DNA of 64,000 bases, from assembly GCA_029259695.1 (NCBI GenBank), contig JAJDEQ010000135.1:26757-90756 (forward strand), written 5' to 3'. Below are positions 19,554 through 29,200 of the stretch, piece after piece (positions within the stretch are counted from its first letter, which is position 1; each line of letters opens with the position of its first letter). Made by a program: the position numbers and the translations under genes. Source of the DNA: Planctomycetota bacterium (GTDB taxonomy: Bacteria; Planctomycetota; B15-G4). The notes under the pieces were generated by a model, which ran no database searches, was not told the origin of the DNA, and saw only the letters and a program-made list of their open reading frames with translations.

Positions 19554-20978
19554 ATGACGATCGAGCCCGGCGCGCCCACCGCCGCTGCGGCAGCGCACGC
19601 CTCGCGCTCCGCCAGCCAGGCGGAACTGCGCGCGCGAGATCGTCGTGTGCTCTGGCACCCCTTCACCCAGATGCGTGGCTGGAGCGACGAGGACTTCCCG
19701 GTCATCCGGGCGGGTCAGGGGGCAGAGCTGATCGACGCCGACGGCCGGCGCTACCTCGACGGCACCGCGTCGTTGTGGTGCGCGCTCCACGGTCATCGCG
19801 TGCCGCGCATCGATGCGGCCGTGGCGGCGCAGCTGGGTCGGGTCGCGCACTCCACGCTGCTGGGCCTGGGCGGCGAGCCGTCGATCGAGGTGGCCGAGAG
19901 CCTGCTGAGCATGGCGCCCGGTGACGCCGCGCGCGTGTTCTTCTCCGACAGCGGTTCGAGTGCGGTGGAGATCGCGCTCAAGATGGCGTTCCAGTACTGG
20001 CGCCAGGATGCCGGCCCTGGGCCGCAGCAGCGCACGCGCTTCCTGTGTCTGCAGAACGCCTACCACGGCGACACGATCGGCGCCGTCTCGGTGGGTGGCA
20101 TCGACCTGTTCCACGAGACCTTCCGCCCGCTGCTGTTCGACGCGGTCGTGGCGCCGGTCCCGACCGGGCCCTCGCGGGCGGCGCGCACCGCTGATGTCGA
20201 GCGCTGCCTGCAGGCCTTCGACGGGATCCTGGCCGAGCACGGCCACGAGTTCGCGGCTTTGATCCTCGAGCCGGGCGTACAGGGTGCGGCGGGCATGCGC
20301 GTGTATCCCGACGGCTTCACCCGCGCCGTCGTGGAACGCGCGCGCGCCGCCGGCCTGCTCGTGATCGTGGACGAGGTCGCGACGGGCTTCGGGCGCAGCG
20401 GCGAGATGTTCGCGTGCGACCGGGAAGGCATCGAGCCGGACCTGCTGTGCCTGGGCAAGGGGCTGTCGGGCGGCTACCTGCCGCTGGCGGCCACGGTCGC
20501 CACCGAGCGCATCTACGCCGGCTTCCTGGGCGACTACGAGGACTACCGGACCTTCTTCCACGGACACACCTTCACCGGCAACGCGCTGGGTTGCGCGGCC
20601 GCCGTCGCGAGCCTCGAGCTGTGCCGCGACACGGGGTTCCTGGAGCGTGCGCGGGCGATCGCCGACGGGTTGGGTCGCGGCCTGACCCGGCTCGACGATC
20701 ACCCCCACGTGCTCGAGGTGCGACGCTACGGTTCGATGGTGGGCATCGAGGTGGTGCAGTCCACCCGCGGTGACGACGTCACGCCGTACTCCACCGCGCG
20801 GCGCATGGGACACCAGGTGAGCCTGGCCGCCCGTCGCCGCGGCGTGCTCATCCGCCCCTTGGGCGACACGATCGTGCTCATGCCGCCCTTGTGCATGACT
20901 GCTGATGAGCTGACGCGTCTCGTCGACGTGACCTGCGACGCGATCGACGATGCCACCCGCGGTGCGCCCTCGCCGTGA
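19554..20978 (+). CDS. bioA: Adenosylmethionine-8-amino-7-oxononanoate aminotransferase
   Basis: A class III aminotransferase that makes 7,8-diaminopelargonate using S-adenosylmethionine as amino donor. The 474 residues include the BioA-type opening LWHPFTQMRGW, DGTASLWCALHGHRVP, FSDSGSSAVEIALKMA, VIVDEVATGFGRSG and the PLP lysine in CLGKGLSGGYLPLA (Lys302). The ATG at 19554 sits behind GGGAGAGA. The stop overlaps the GTG of bioD by 4 bases. Confidence 0.95.
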   Translation: MTIEPGAPTAAAAAHASRSASQAELRARDRRVLWHPFTQMRGWSDEDFPVIRAGQGAELIDADGRRYLDGTASLWCALHGHRVPRIDAAVAAQLGRVAHSTLLGLGGEPSIEVAESLLSMAPGDAARVFFSDSGSSAVEIALKMAFQYWRQDAGPGPQQRTRFLCLQNAYHGDTIGAVSVGGIDLFHETFRPLLFDAVVAPVPTGPSRAARTADVERCLQAFDGILAEHGHEFAALILEPGVQGAAGMRVYPDGFTRAVVERARAAGLLVIVDEVATGFGRSGEMFACDREGIEPDLLCLGKGLSGGYLPLAATVATERIYAGFLGDYEDYRTFFHGHTFTGNALGCAAAVASLELCRDTGFLERARAIADGLGRGLTRLDDHPHVLEVRRYGSMVGIEVVQSTRGDDVTPYSTARRMGHQVSLAARRRGVLIRPLGDTIVLMPPLCMTADELTRLVDVTCDAIDDATRGAPSP

Positions 20979-21706
20979 CCACGGTGCTCGTGACCGGGAC
21001 CGACACGGGGGTGGGCAAGACGCGCGTGACGGTCTCGCTGGGGGCCGCGCTCGTGCGCAGCGGCGTGTCGGTGGGGGTCATGAAGCCGTGCGAGACGGGG
21101 ATCGACCCGGAGCTCGGTCCGGCGCGGGACGGCGAGGGCACGGCGGCACGTTTCGCGTCGGGCAGTGACGCGGCGTTGCTGGCCGCCGCGGTCGGCTGCA
21201 CGGATGACGCCGGAGACGTGCGTCCCTACGCCTTCCCCCTGCCGGCGGCCCCGTCGGTCGCCGCCCGCGCGGCGGGGGCCACGATCGACCCGGCGCAGCT
21301 CATGGCGGCCCACGACCGGCTGGCGGCGCGCCACGAGCTCGTGCTGCTGGAGGGAGCCGGGGGCCTGCTCGTTCCGTTGGCGCGCGGATTCGGGTTCGCC
21401 GACCTGGCGCGGGAGCTGCGGGCCGGGGTGTTGGTGGTGGCGCGCACGGGGTTGGGCACGGTCAACCACACGGCGCTCACGGTGGGCGCCGTCCGGGCCG
21501 CAGGCTTGCCGCTGATCGGTGTGGTGCTCAACAGTCCCGACGGGCCCGTGAGCGCTTCCGATCGCCGCAACCTCGAATCGTTGGCCGACGTGGACGAGGT
21601 GCCGGTGCTGGCCGAGTTCCCGCACGCTGGCGAGCCGAGCGCCGGGGCGCTGGCCGTGTTGGTCGAGCGCGTCCTGGGCCGGGTGGGCCGCGGTGCGCCG
21701 GGCTGA
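20975..21706 (+). CDS. bioD: Dethiobiotin synthetase
   Basis: An ATP-dependent carboxylase closing the ureido ring of dethiobiotin. The 243-residue protein starts with the P-loop TGTDTGVGKT (residues 7-16), then MKPCETGI, and LLEGAGGLLVPL for the second nucleotide-binding loop. It begins at GTG 20975, inside the bioA stop (GTGA). The following kinase gene starts within its last codons, so the unit seems to continue beyond the biotin genes. Confidence 0.95.
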   Translation: MTTVLVTGTDTGVGKTRVTVSLGAALVRSGVSVGVMKPCETGIDPELGPARDGEGTAARFASGSDAALLAAAVGCTDDAGDVRPYAFPLPAAPSVAARAAGATIDPAQLMAAHDRLAARHELVLLEGAGGLLVPLARGFGFADLARELRAGVLVVARTGLGTVNHTALTVGAVRAAGLPLIGVVLNSPDGPVSASDRRNLESLADVDEVPVLAEFPHAGEPSAGALAVLVERVLGRVGRGAPG

Positions 21707-22961
21707 GGCCGTGGTCAGGGAGACGCGGCTTGCATCGCGCCGGGCCGCCAACCACAGTCCGGGCATGGCGCCCGCCGAATCCCCGCCCTCGCAGGCCCCG
21801 TCCCCGGGCACGCCGTCCTCCGCAACGCCGGGGGCGTCGCTGGCATCCACGGGCGGTTCGGGCCGGGCCGCCAAACGCGCCCTGGCCGGTGACGCGGCGG
21901 CCCTGGACTGGGTGCAGCGCTTCGTGCGTCGCCGCCTCGACCTGCCCGCCGACGAGGTCTTGCAGCTGCACTTCCCGGTGCTGGGTCACCGCACGCCGAT
22001 CGTGTTCGTGGAGCGACCGTCCGGCAGCCGCATCGTGGTCAAGCTGCTGCCCGGCCTGGCCTTGCTCTACCGCTCGGCGTCCGTCGGCCGACGCCTGCAC
22101 GCGCTGGGGCTGCCCGTGCCGCGGGTGTACGACTGGTCCCTGTCGAGCCGCGCGGGCCCCACGAAGCGCTTCGCCTTGCTCGAGGAGTTCCTGCCGGGGA
22201 CGCCCTACAACCACGTGCCGCACGAAGATCGGGACGCGGCACTCGTCCACGTCGCCGATGCGCTGGCTGCGTTCCACTCACACCGTCGGCGCAAGCAGGG
22301 CTGGCTCAGCTGGTCTCGTCGGCGGCCCTACGTGGACGAGTACATGCCGCACTGCCTGGCGCGCGTGAAGCGGTTGGAACGAGCGCTGTCGGCCGATCGC
22401 GCGGCGCGGCTGGAGCGGGCCTTCCGCGAGCGCGGTGCTGCGTTGCGGCAGCGGACGAGCTACGAGCTGATCCACGGGCACGTCTACAAGAACAACTTCC
22501 TGCTGCACGACGACGGCTGCTGGGTGATCGACCTCGCCGGCGCCCATTACGGCGACGGGGCGCGCGACATCGTGCGCGCCCTGGGGCGCATGTGCGGCGA
22601 CGATGACGGGCTGCGTGAGGGCTTCCTGCGGCGCTACTTCGAACGGGTCGAGGGGTTCTCGCGCGATGCCTACGAACAGCAGCGTCCGTTCTACCAGGCC
22701 GACTACTTCATCGGCCGCGCGGCGGGGCTGGTGCGGGACAAGCGTCACGGGGCCGGTCCGAAGCTCGGCGAGGGGGCAGGAAACACCGCGTCCGAGCGCA
22801 CCGCCGGGCCCGCCGCGGCGACCGGAGCGGACCGCGGGCAGGACGCCGCGGTCGGGCAAGACGCCGCGGTCGGAAGGGACGCTGCCGTCGGGCGGGAAGG
22901 GGCCAAGGCCGACGTACTGGAGCAGTTCGTGCGGGCGGCCGAGGAGCAACTGGTCTCATGA
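21693..22961 (+). CDS. Predicted WaaP/APH-fold kinase with altered catalytic loop
   Basis: A 422-residue protein with the aminoglycoside-phosphotransferase / LPS-core-kinase fold: a nucleotide-lobe strand RIVVKLLPG, LLEEFLPG for the hinge, then the catalytic loop LIHGHVYKNNFLLHDDG and the metal loop VIDLAGAHYGDGARDIV. Where active kinases carry an Asp in the HxD catalytic triplet, this one has His-Gly-His (near residue 261), so it may be inactive or use another residue. About 60 N-terminal residues are disordered Pro/Ser/Ala. Near the end is a triple hexapeptide repeat G(Q/R)DAAV (22836-22889). The GTG at 21693 overlaps bioD by 14 bases; the ATG at 21765 is an alternative start. The stop overlaps the amidohydrolase start (ATGA). 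Confidence 0.72.
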   Translation: MRRAEAVVRETRLASRRAANHSPGMAPAESPPSQAPSPGTPSSATPGASLASTGGSGRAAKRALAGDAAALDWVQRFVRRRLDLPADEVLQLHFPVLGHRTPIVFVERPSGSRIVVKLLPGLALLYRSASVGRRLHALGLPVPRVYDWSLSSRAGPTKRFALLEEFLPGTPYNHVPHEDRDAALVHVADALAAFHSHRRRKQGWLSWSRRRPYVDEYMPHCLARVKRLERALSADRAARLERAFRERGAALRQRTSYELIHGHVYKNNFLLHDDGCWVIDLAGAHYGDGARDIVRALGRMCGDDDGLREGFLRRYFERVEGFSRDAYEQQRPFYQADYFIGRAAGLVRDKRHGAGPKLGEGAGNTASERTAGPAAATGADRGQDAAVGQDAAVGRDAAVGREGAKADVLEQFVRAAEEQLVS

Positions 22962-24244
22962 GTGGAACGAGCGAGGAGCCGCGGGCTGCAGACGTCCCGC
23001 GGGGCGGGCGCCGGCGCCTGTTCACCCGTCGGCGCGTGCTGCTCGGCGGTCTGGCGGGACTCGTCGGCCTGCGCCTGGGGCTGCCGCGCTTCTGGCGCCC
23101 CGGCCCGCCGCGTCCCGTGTCCGACGAGACCCGGGCCTTCGTGGACGGCTGTTTCGCCGATGTGGACCGCAGCCGGATGTGGGACGTGCACACGCACGTG
23201 ATGGGGGTCGGTGCCGGCGGGACCGGGTGCTCGATCAATCCCGAGCTGCGCAGTCACCTGCACCCGTTCAAACGGCTGCAGTTCGAACTCTACTGGGGTG
23301 CGCTGGGCGTCACCGATGAAGAGCGTGCCGACCAGGAGCTGCTCGAGCGGCTGCTGACCCTGCACCGTCTCGCCAACCCCGAGGGCAAGCTCGTGTTGCT
23401 CGCCTTCGACCGCCACGTGCTGCCCGACGGCACCGAAGCGCCGGAGGCCTCGACCTTCCACACGCCCGACGAGTACGTCCTGGACCTCGCGCGGCAGCAC
23501 GCGGATGTGCGCGCCTGCGCATCGGTCCACCCGTATCGCGTCGATGCCATCGAGCGTCTCGATCGTGCGGCGGAAGGCGGTGCCGTGGCCGTGAAGTGGC
23601 TGCCCAACGCGATGGGCATCGATCCCGCGTCACCGCGCTGCGACGAGTTCTACCGTCGCATGGGCGAACTGGGTCTGCCGTTGATCACCCACGGCGGCGT
23701 GGAGATGGCCGTCGATGCTGCGGAGCAACAGGCCCTCGGCAACCCGCTGCGGCTGCGCCGGGCCCTCGACGCCGGTGTGCGGGTCGTCGTGGCCCACTGC
23801 GGCAGTCTGGGCGAGAGCGCCGATCTCGACACTCCCGAGGGCGAGCGCCGCGAGGCCGAGAACTTCGACCTGTTCCTGCGGCTCATGGGAGATCGGCAGT
23901 ACGAGCAGAACCTCTTCGCCGACATCTCGGCGCTGACGTTCATCAACCGTTCCGGTCGTCCCCTGCGCGAGATGCTGGCGGCGACCGAGTTGCACGGCCG
24001 GCTCGTGAACGGCTCGGACTACCCGCTGGTGGCCGTCGATCCGGTGCTGAGCACGCGCGTCCTGGAATGGCGCGGCTACCTCACCGCCGATCAGCGGCGC
24101 CTGTGCAACGAGGTCTACGCCGCCAACCCGTTGCTGTTCGACTACGTGGTGAAGCGTTGCCTCGCGGTCGAGCACGAGGGGCGCACGGCGCGCTTCTCCC
24201 CGGGCGTGTTCGAGACCTCCTGGCTGTTCGGGGACCGGGCCTGA
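22958..24244 (+). CDS. Amidohydrolase-family protein with N-terminal membrane anchor
   Basis: 428 residues. An Arg-rich stretch followed by a hydrophobic segment (RRRVLLGGLAGLVGLRLGLP) near residues 23-45 looks like a twin-arginine-type signal or an anchor. The rest is a metal-dependent TIM barrel of the amidohydrolase-2 (ACMSD-like) family: first-strand MWDVHTHVMG, VKWLPNAMGID, LITHGGVEM, VVVAHCGSLGE and NGSDYPLV for the final metal-site Asp. The metal ligands expected for the family (HxH, His, His, Asp) appear present. It is co-transcribed with the kinase-like gene through an ATGA overlap. The substrate is unknown; the biotin neighbours may be accidental. Confidence 0.8.
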   Translation: MSGTSEEPRAADVPRGGRRRLFTRRRVLLGGLAGLVGLRLGLPRFWRPGPPRPVSDETRAFVDGCFADVDRSRMWDVHTHVMGVGAGGTGCSINPELRSHLHPFKRLQFELYWGALGVTDEERADQELLERLLTLHRLANPEGKLVLLAFDRHVLPDGTEAPEASTFHTPDEYVLDLARQHADVRACASVHPYRVDAIERLDRAAEGGAVAVKWLPNAMGIDPASPRCDEFYRRMGELGLPLITHGGVEMAVDAAEQQALGNPLRLRRALDAGVRVVVAHCGSLGESADLDTPEGERREAENFDLFLRLMGDRQYEQNLFADISALTFINRSGRPLREMLAATELHGRLVNGSDYPLVAVDPVLSTRVLEWRGYLTADQRRLCNEVYAANPLLFDYVVKRCLAVEHEGRTARFSPGVFETSWLFGDRA

Positions 24245-24290
24245 AGGGCCGGCGCCACCCGGGGCAGCGATCCTGGTTTAGGCTGCTCGG

Positions 24291-24308
24291 GCTCCCTCGG
24301 GAGGGAGC
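24291..24308 (+). promoter_or_regulatory. Leader hairpin before the coiled-coil gene
   Basis: A perfect 7-bp stem (24291-24297 with 24302-24308) and a CGGG loop lie 31 bases upstream of the ATG at 24340, and flanking CTGC/GCAG can extend it. No T-run follows. It could end upstream transcripts weakly or shape the leader. Confidence 0.35.
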
Positions 24309-24339
24309 GGGCAGTCAGGTCACGGACGAGGAGCATGCC

Positions 24340-25668
24340 ATGCAGAGGCAACGGATCGAGGTCATCGGGGCGAGCATCAGCACCTGGGCCAGCGCGGGCA
24401 CGCGCGTGATGAGCGCGGCGCTGCGGACCGGCGGCCGGGCTTCTCGGGGAGCCCTGTTGGTCGTCCTGGGCGCGGCAGCGGCGGGCACCCTGGTGCCGGA
24501 GACGGTGGCTCAGGAGCACGCCGAAGAGCGGTCTCGTGCCCGATCGGCTGCCGACGACGATGCCCTGCGGATCGTGCGCGAACTGCTCCACGCCCGGATC
24601 GACGAGGCCGACGGCATGGCGGAGCGGGCTGCGGCGCAGCTCGCCGAGGCCGAGCGGGCGCTCGCGGTGATCGAAGGCTTGCGCGCCGCCGGGCCGGCCG
24701 ACGAGGCGGCCGACGACGAAGCGACGGAGCACGAGGCGACGGAGCGGGTGCCGGCGTCCGGCGGCATCGAGCGTCGGCGGCCGGGAGTGCGTGCGCGTGC
24801 GCCGGGCGCAACGGCTCGCGACCGCGCGCCCTTCGATCACGAGCGCATGGTCGCCGAGCTGCGGCACCTCGCCGCACAGCGGGAGGCGGCGGAGGCGCGC
24901 TACCAGGAACAGCATCAGGAACTCCTCGACGAGCACGAGGCGGCGCTGGCGGAGATCCGCAAGGCGACCCACAGGGTCGACCCCAGTGAGCTGGCGCTCT
25001 GGGCGGCGACGGTGGAGCTCAGGCGCGCGGAACTCGCGTGCGAAAGCGCCGGGGACGCGCTTCGACCTCAGCACAGGGCGGAGCTGAAGCGAGCCCAGGA
25101 CGAGGTGAACACCCTGTGGCAGGTGCGTGCGCACATCGATGCCGAGGTGGCCGACGTGAACGCCCAGCGTTCTGAAGCGGTGGCGGCCTGGGAGCTGGCG
25201 GCGCTCGGTGTCGAGGACGGTTCGTCGAGCGTCGCGGTGGTCGATGCGGCAGCGGACGTCCTGCTCGACGAGTTGCAGGCGGCGAGCGAGCAGGTCCGGA
25301 CGGTCGTGCTGTGGACCGAGCAGCGGCTGCAGCAGGGCGAGAAGTGGATGCGCAAGCACAGCCGCTCCACGCTCGAGCAGCGTGCCGAGCAGCGGGCCGA
25401 GATCGAGGCGTCGATGGAGCAGATGCGCAGGACCCGGCAGCTGGTCGAGGACAGCATGGCGCGAGGCGAGCAGCAGTTGGGCGAACACAAGGACGTGCCC
25501 GCTCACGTGCGCGCCGCCCGCGTCCAGCGGGCCCAGGCGACGATGGCCAAGAACCGTCGGCTGATCGGGTGGCTCGAGGAGCGCTGGCAGGATCTCGAGC
25601 GGAAGCTGGGCAAGGCGCCCTGGGCCCCCCGTCCCCTGCGCCGGGCCGCGGCGGACGACGACGTCTGA
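24340..25668 (+). CDS. Exported or anchored coiled-coil protein of unknown function
   Basis: 442 residues, not recognised as a named family. A hydrophobic stretch (GALLVVLGAAAAGTLVPETV, about residues 37-56) ends at VAQEH and looks like a long signal peptide or an anchor. The remainder is almost all charged helix: heptad-like runs rich in Glu, Arg and Ala (MAERAAAQLAEAERALAVIE; LAAQREAAEARYQEQHQEL), broken by an acidic, low-complexity linker near 125-160. GAGGAG at 24328-24333 supports the ATG at 24340, although the ATG at 24409 would give a more ordinary signal peptide. It lies just upstream of the BlaI/BlaR1-type pair and shares the coiled-coil character of that receptor, so a functional link is possible. 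Confidence 0.75.
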   Translation: MQRQRIEVIGASISTWASAGTRVMSAALRTGGRASRGALLVVLGAAAAGTLVPETVAQEHAEERSRARSAADDDALRIVRELLHARIDEADGMAERAAAQLAEAERALAVIEGLRAAGPADEAADDEATEHEATERVPASGGIERRRPGVRARAPGATARDRAPFDHERMVAELRHLAAQREAAEARYQEQHQELLDEHEAALAEIRKATHRVDPSELALWAATVELRRAELACESAGDALRPQHRAELKRAQDEVNTLWQVRAHIDAEVADVNAQRSEAVAAWELAALGVEDGSSSVAVVDAAADVLLDELQAASEQVRTVVLWTEQRLQQGEKWMRKHSRSTLEQRAEQRAEIEASMEQMRRTRQLVEDSMARGEQQLGEHKDVPAHVRAARVQRAQATMAKNRRLIGWLEERWQDLERKLGKAPWAPRPLRRAAADDDV

Positions 25669-25754
25669 GTCGATCTGCGCCGGATCCGGGGAATCGGCCC
25701 GCAGCGGCCTTCCCGGGACCGCACGGGCAGCTCGGAGTTTCCTGGGAGCGGGCC

Positions 25755-25792
25755 TTGACGTAAAACTACACTCGTAGTATTACGGGCGTAGT
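25755..25792 (+). promoter_or_regulatory. Promoter with two adjacent BlaI-type operator dyads
   Basis: TTGACG (25755-25760) and TATTAC (25778-25783), spaced exactly 17 bases, form a good sigma-70 promoter in a GC-rich background. Two 14-bp dyads lie side by side: ACTAC-ACTC-GTAGT (25765-25778) in the spacer and ATTAC-GGGC-GTAGT (25779-25792) over the -10. Their form recalls BlaI/MecI operators, which contain TACA-N2-TGTA dyads. The repressor encoded 21 bases downstream is therefore expected to bind here and block its own unit. Confidence 0.75.
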
Positions 25793-25813
25793 TGAACGTT
25801 GGAGAGGCAAGCG

Positions 25814-26254
25814 ATGGGACCATCCCTCGATCTGAGCGAGTTGCAGCTGAGCATCATGCGGGTGCTCTGGGAGCGCCGTGAGGTGACCGCTGCCGAGGTG
25901 CACGACGCCCTGCGGGGCGAGCGTGACCTGGCCCCCACGACCGTCTCGACCGTGCTTTCGCGGCTCGAGAAGCGGGGTGTGGTGGGGCACCGCACCGAGG
26001 GGCGGCAGTTCATCTACCGCGCCCTGGTGAGCGAGGGCGAGGTGCGGCGATCGATGGTGAGTGACCTGGGCGAACGGTTGTTCGCCGGGGACGTCTCGGC
26101 GTTCCTGAGTCACCTGCTCACCGAGCGCGACGTGACCCCCGGGGACCTGACCCGGATGCGCGAGCTCATCGATCGCATGGAGCAGGGCGCCGACGGGGCC
26201 GGTGCCGAGGACCAGACGAACCGCGGAAACGAGGACCGGAACGATGATCGCTGA
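25814..26254 (+). CDS. BlaI/MecI/CopY-family transcriptional repressor
   Basis: 146 residues with the family's winged helix at the N-terminus: LSELQLSIMRVLWERREVTA, VHDALRGERDLAPTTVSTVL and LEKRGVVGHRTEGRQFIYRA, followed by a short C-terminal dimerisation region. BlaI proteins bind as dimers to dyads and are removed by proteolysis triggered by a partner membrane protease. The ATG at 25814 is preceded by GGAGAGG at 25801-25807; an ATG at 25799 lies upstream of that site. The gene overlaps the protease gene by 11 bases. The end of the protein is acidic and Gly-rich and probably disordered. Confidence 0.93.
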   Translation: MGPSLDLSELQLSIMRVLWERREVTAAEVHDALRGERDLAPTTVSTVLSRLEKRGVVGHRTEGRQFIYRALVSEGEVRRSMVSDLGERLFAGDVSAFLSHLLTERDVTPGDLTRMRELIDRMEQGADGAGAEDQTNRGNEDRNDDR

Positions 26255-29200
26255 CCAGATCGACACGCTCGTGTCCTGGCTGTTGACGTATGCCATCCAC
26301 AGCACGGTACTCATCGGTGGGGCCTGGCTCGGGTTGCGTGCACGCCGGGTGCCGTCGCACCTGATGCGCGACACGTTCTGGAAGTGCGCGCTCGCCGGCG
26401 GGCTCGTGACCTCCACGCTGCAGCTCGTGTTGGGCCTGTCGCCGGGCAGCTTCACGCTGGCGGACGCGACGGACGCGTTCTCGGTGCCTGCCGCGCCGGT
26501 GGCGGACCCCGCGGCCCCGGGCGGCGGCTCCGGGTTGCCGCGAGACGTGATCGACATGCGCGCCGCCGCCGACTTGCGTCCGCCCCGCGTGCTGCGGGCC
26601 GCGGGGACCTGCGGCTCGGCAGGCCGGGAGACGGGCACCGAGGCCACGGACCACCCGGCCCCTATCGACGCGTGCACCGAGGCCACGGGCCACCCGGCCC
26701 CTATCGACGCGTGCACCGAGGCCACGGACCACCCGGCCCCGATCGACGCGTGCACCGAGGCCACGGACCACCCGGCCCCGATCGACGCGTGCACCGAGGC
26801 CACGGGCCACCCGGCCCCGATCGACGCGTGCACCGAGGCCGGGACGCCGGCGACCTCCGGCGATGGACCCGGCGAAGACCGGCGACGCTCCGCCACGCTC
26901 ACCGACATCGTCGTCGGCCCGCAGCGGCCGGCGGACGGGACGGCCCTGCCGCCCTCGCTGGGGGGTGGCGCGGATCGAGATGAGACGTCCGTGTGGTTGA
27001 CCGCGGCGCAGCGGGATGACGTGCAGAGCCTGCCTGCGGTCGTGGGCCGGGCAGCGCCCGAGGAGGGTGCGCGGGACCCCGCTGCGGCGGTCGGCGCTGT
27101 GCGCGACGGGGCGTCGGGCCCGAAGCAGGCGCCGCTGCTCGCTCGTGAGCGCGAAGCCGGCTCGACGATCGCCGTGGGGGCGGATACCGCGAGCGCGCCG
27201 ATTCCCTGGGCCACGCTGATCGTGACGCTCTGGTTCGTCGGCGCCGCGTGGGGTGTGGGCCGGCTGCTGCTCGCGCGCGTGCGTCTGGAGCGCCACCTGG
27301 CCCCGCGTCGCCCGGTGACGGACCGATCCGTGCTGGCCGTCGTGGAGCGCTTGCGCCGTGCGGCCGGCATGCGCCGACCGGTGCGCGTGACGTGTTCGGA
27401 GGGGCTCTCGTTGCCCGCCGCCCTGGGCCGTCACGAGATCTGTCTGCCGCCCCGCGCGATCGAGGGGCTGCCTGCGTCGGAGCGCGAGTGCATGCTCGCG
27501 CACGAACTCGCGCATCTGCTGCGACGAGACCCCACCTGGCTGATCGCCGGGCAGGTCATCGAGCGCATCTTCTTCTTCCAACCGCTCAACCGCGTGGCCC
27601 GTCGACGGGTACAGGACGCGGCCGAATTCCTGTGTGACGAATGGGCGGTGCGTCACACCCAGGGGCATCTGAGCATGGCGCGTTGTCTGGCCGAAGTGGC
27701 CCGTTGGATCGTGGCCCCCCAGGGCCGGCTGGCGCCGGTCGTGGGCATGGCCGAGAGTCGTTCCGGGTTGTTGCGTCGCATCGACCATCTGGCTGATCAA
27801 CGGGCCGGAGGAGCCGTGCCGCGGCGCCCCTGGTGGCGCGGACCGGCCGTCGGCGTGGCGTTGGCGCTGACCACGCTGTTGGCGCCGGGCGTGAGCACCC
27901 AGGATGCCCACCAGGAGCAGTTGGAGGCCCGACAGCGCGCCGACCAGGCCCGGGCCGCGGCCATGCTGCGCGAGGCCGAAGAGGCTGCGCGCAAGCAGAT
28001 GGCGGAGGCCCAGCGCATGCTGGACCAGGCCATGGCCCAGCGCCAGGCGGCCGAGCAGGCGATCAGCGAACTCGAGCGCCGCCGCGGCGCCGGGGCCGGC
28101 CGGGACACGCAACGCCTGAGCGACTGGCAGCGGCGCATGGAGGCCGAGGGTGAGCCGTTCGCCAGGTTGTTGCGGCTCCAGGAGGCCGAGGCCACGGCGG
28201 CTCAGGAGACGGCTCTCATGCTGGAGCAGCGGGAGCGGGAGCGGGAACGGGCGCGATCGCTGTCGCGCGAGCGGTTCGAAGCGATGCGCGATGACATGCT
28301 GGCCGGCCAACACGACGACCTCCTGACCGGCGAACACGACGACCTGCTGAGCGCGGAACTCGCGAACGAGCGCTCGCGGGGGGAGGCACTCCACGCCTGG
28401 TTGACGGAGATGATCGGGCAGCACGATCCCGGCAACGTCTCGCACCAACGCGTCCGGGACGAGGCCAACCGGATGGAAGCCGAGCGCCGGGCGATCGAGG
28501 CGCGCATGGCCCGGATGCGCGCCGAACGCGAGCAGATGCACGCCAGGCACCGGGAGTACGGGGCCCTGCGGCGCGAGCTCGACCACGAACGCGAGGCTGC
28601 GATGGTGCGGCTGGAGGCCTCGGAGAACGACATCGCCATGAGCGAGCTGGGGCTGCGCTCGGCGGAGGGAGCGTTGTCCCGCGTGCGCGATGTGTTCGAT
28701 CGTGTCGATGACGACGAGGAGCGTCGGCAGCTGGAGCACGAGATCGAACGGGCGGTCACGGAGGTCGAACGTGCTCAGGTCGGTGTGGATGCGTCTCGCT
28801 CGGCGCGTCGTGCGCTCGAGGTGGAGCTGTCGCGGGCCGAGTCGAGGTTCGGCAACCTGATGGACGACGCCGATCACACCGAGCAGCGTGCCGAGGACCT
28901 CGAACACGAGCTGGAAGACCTGGCCGAACACGTCGAACACCTGGACGAGCGCCGCTGGGAGATCGAGGAGCTCGAAGAGGAGCGTCTGCACGAGCAGCAG
29001 GAGCAGCGGGAACGGTTCCTCGAGGAGCTCATGGAGCGCGAGGACGAACGCATGCAGCGTCAGGCCGAGCTGCTGGAGCGCGAGGCTGAACTCCGGGAGC
29101 GCGAACTGGAACGCGCGGCCGAGCTTCGGGAGCGCGAACTGGAACGCGCCGCCGACTTCCGGGAGCGTGAGCTGGAGCGCCTGGATGACCTCCAGGGCCA

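Noticed and set aside
21693..22961. Aminoglycoside-resistance kinase
   Set aside because: Only the general fold matches. The catalytic Asp is missing and the context is biotin synthesis, so a resistance role is not supported.
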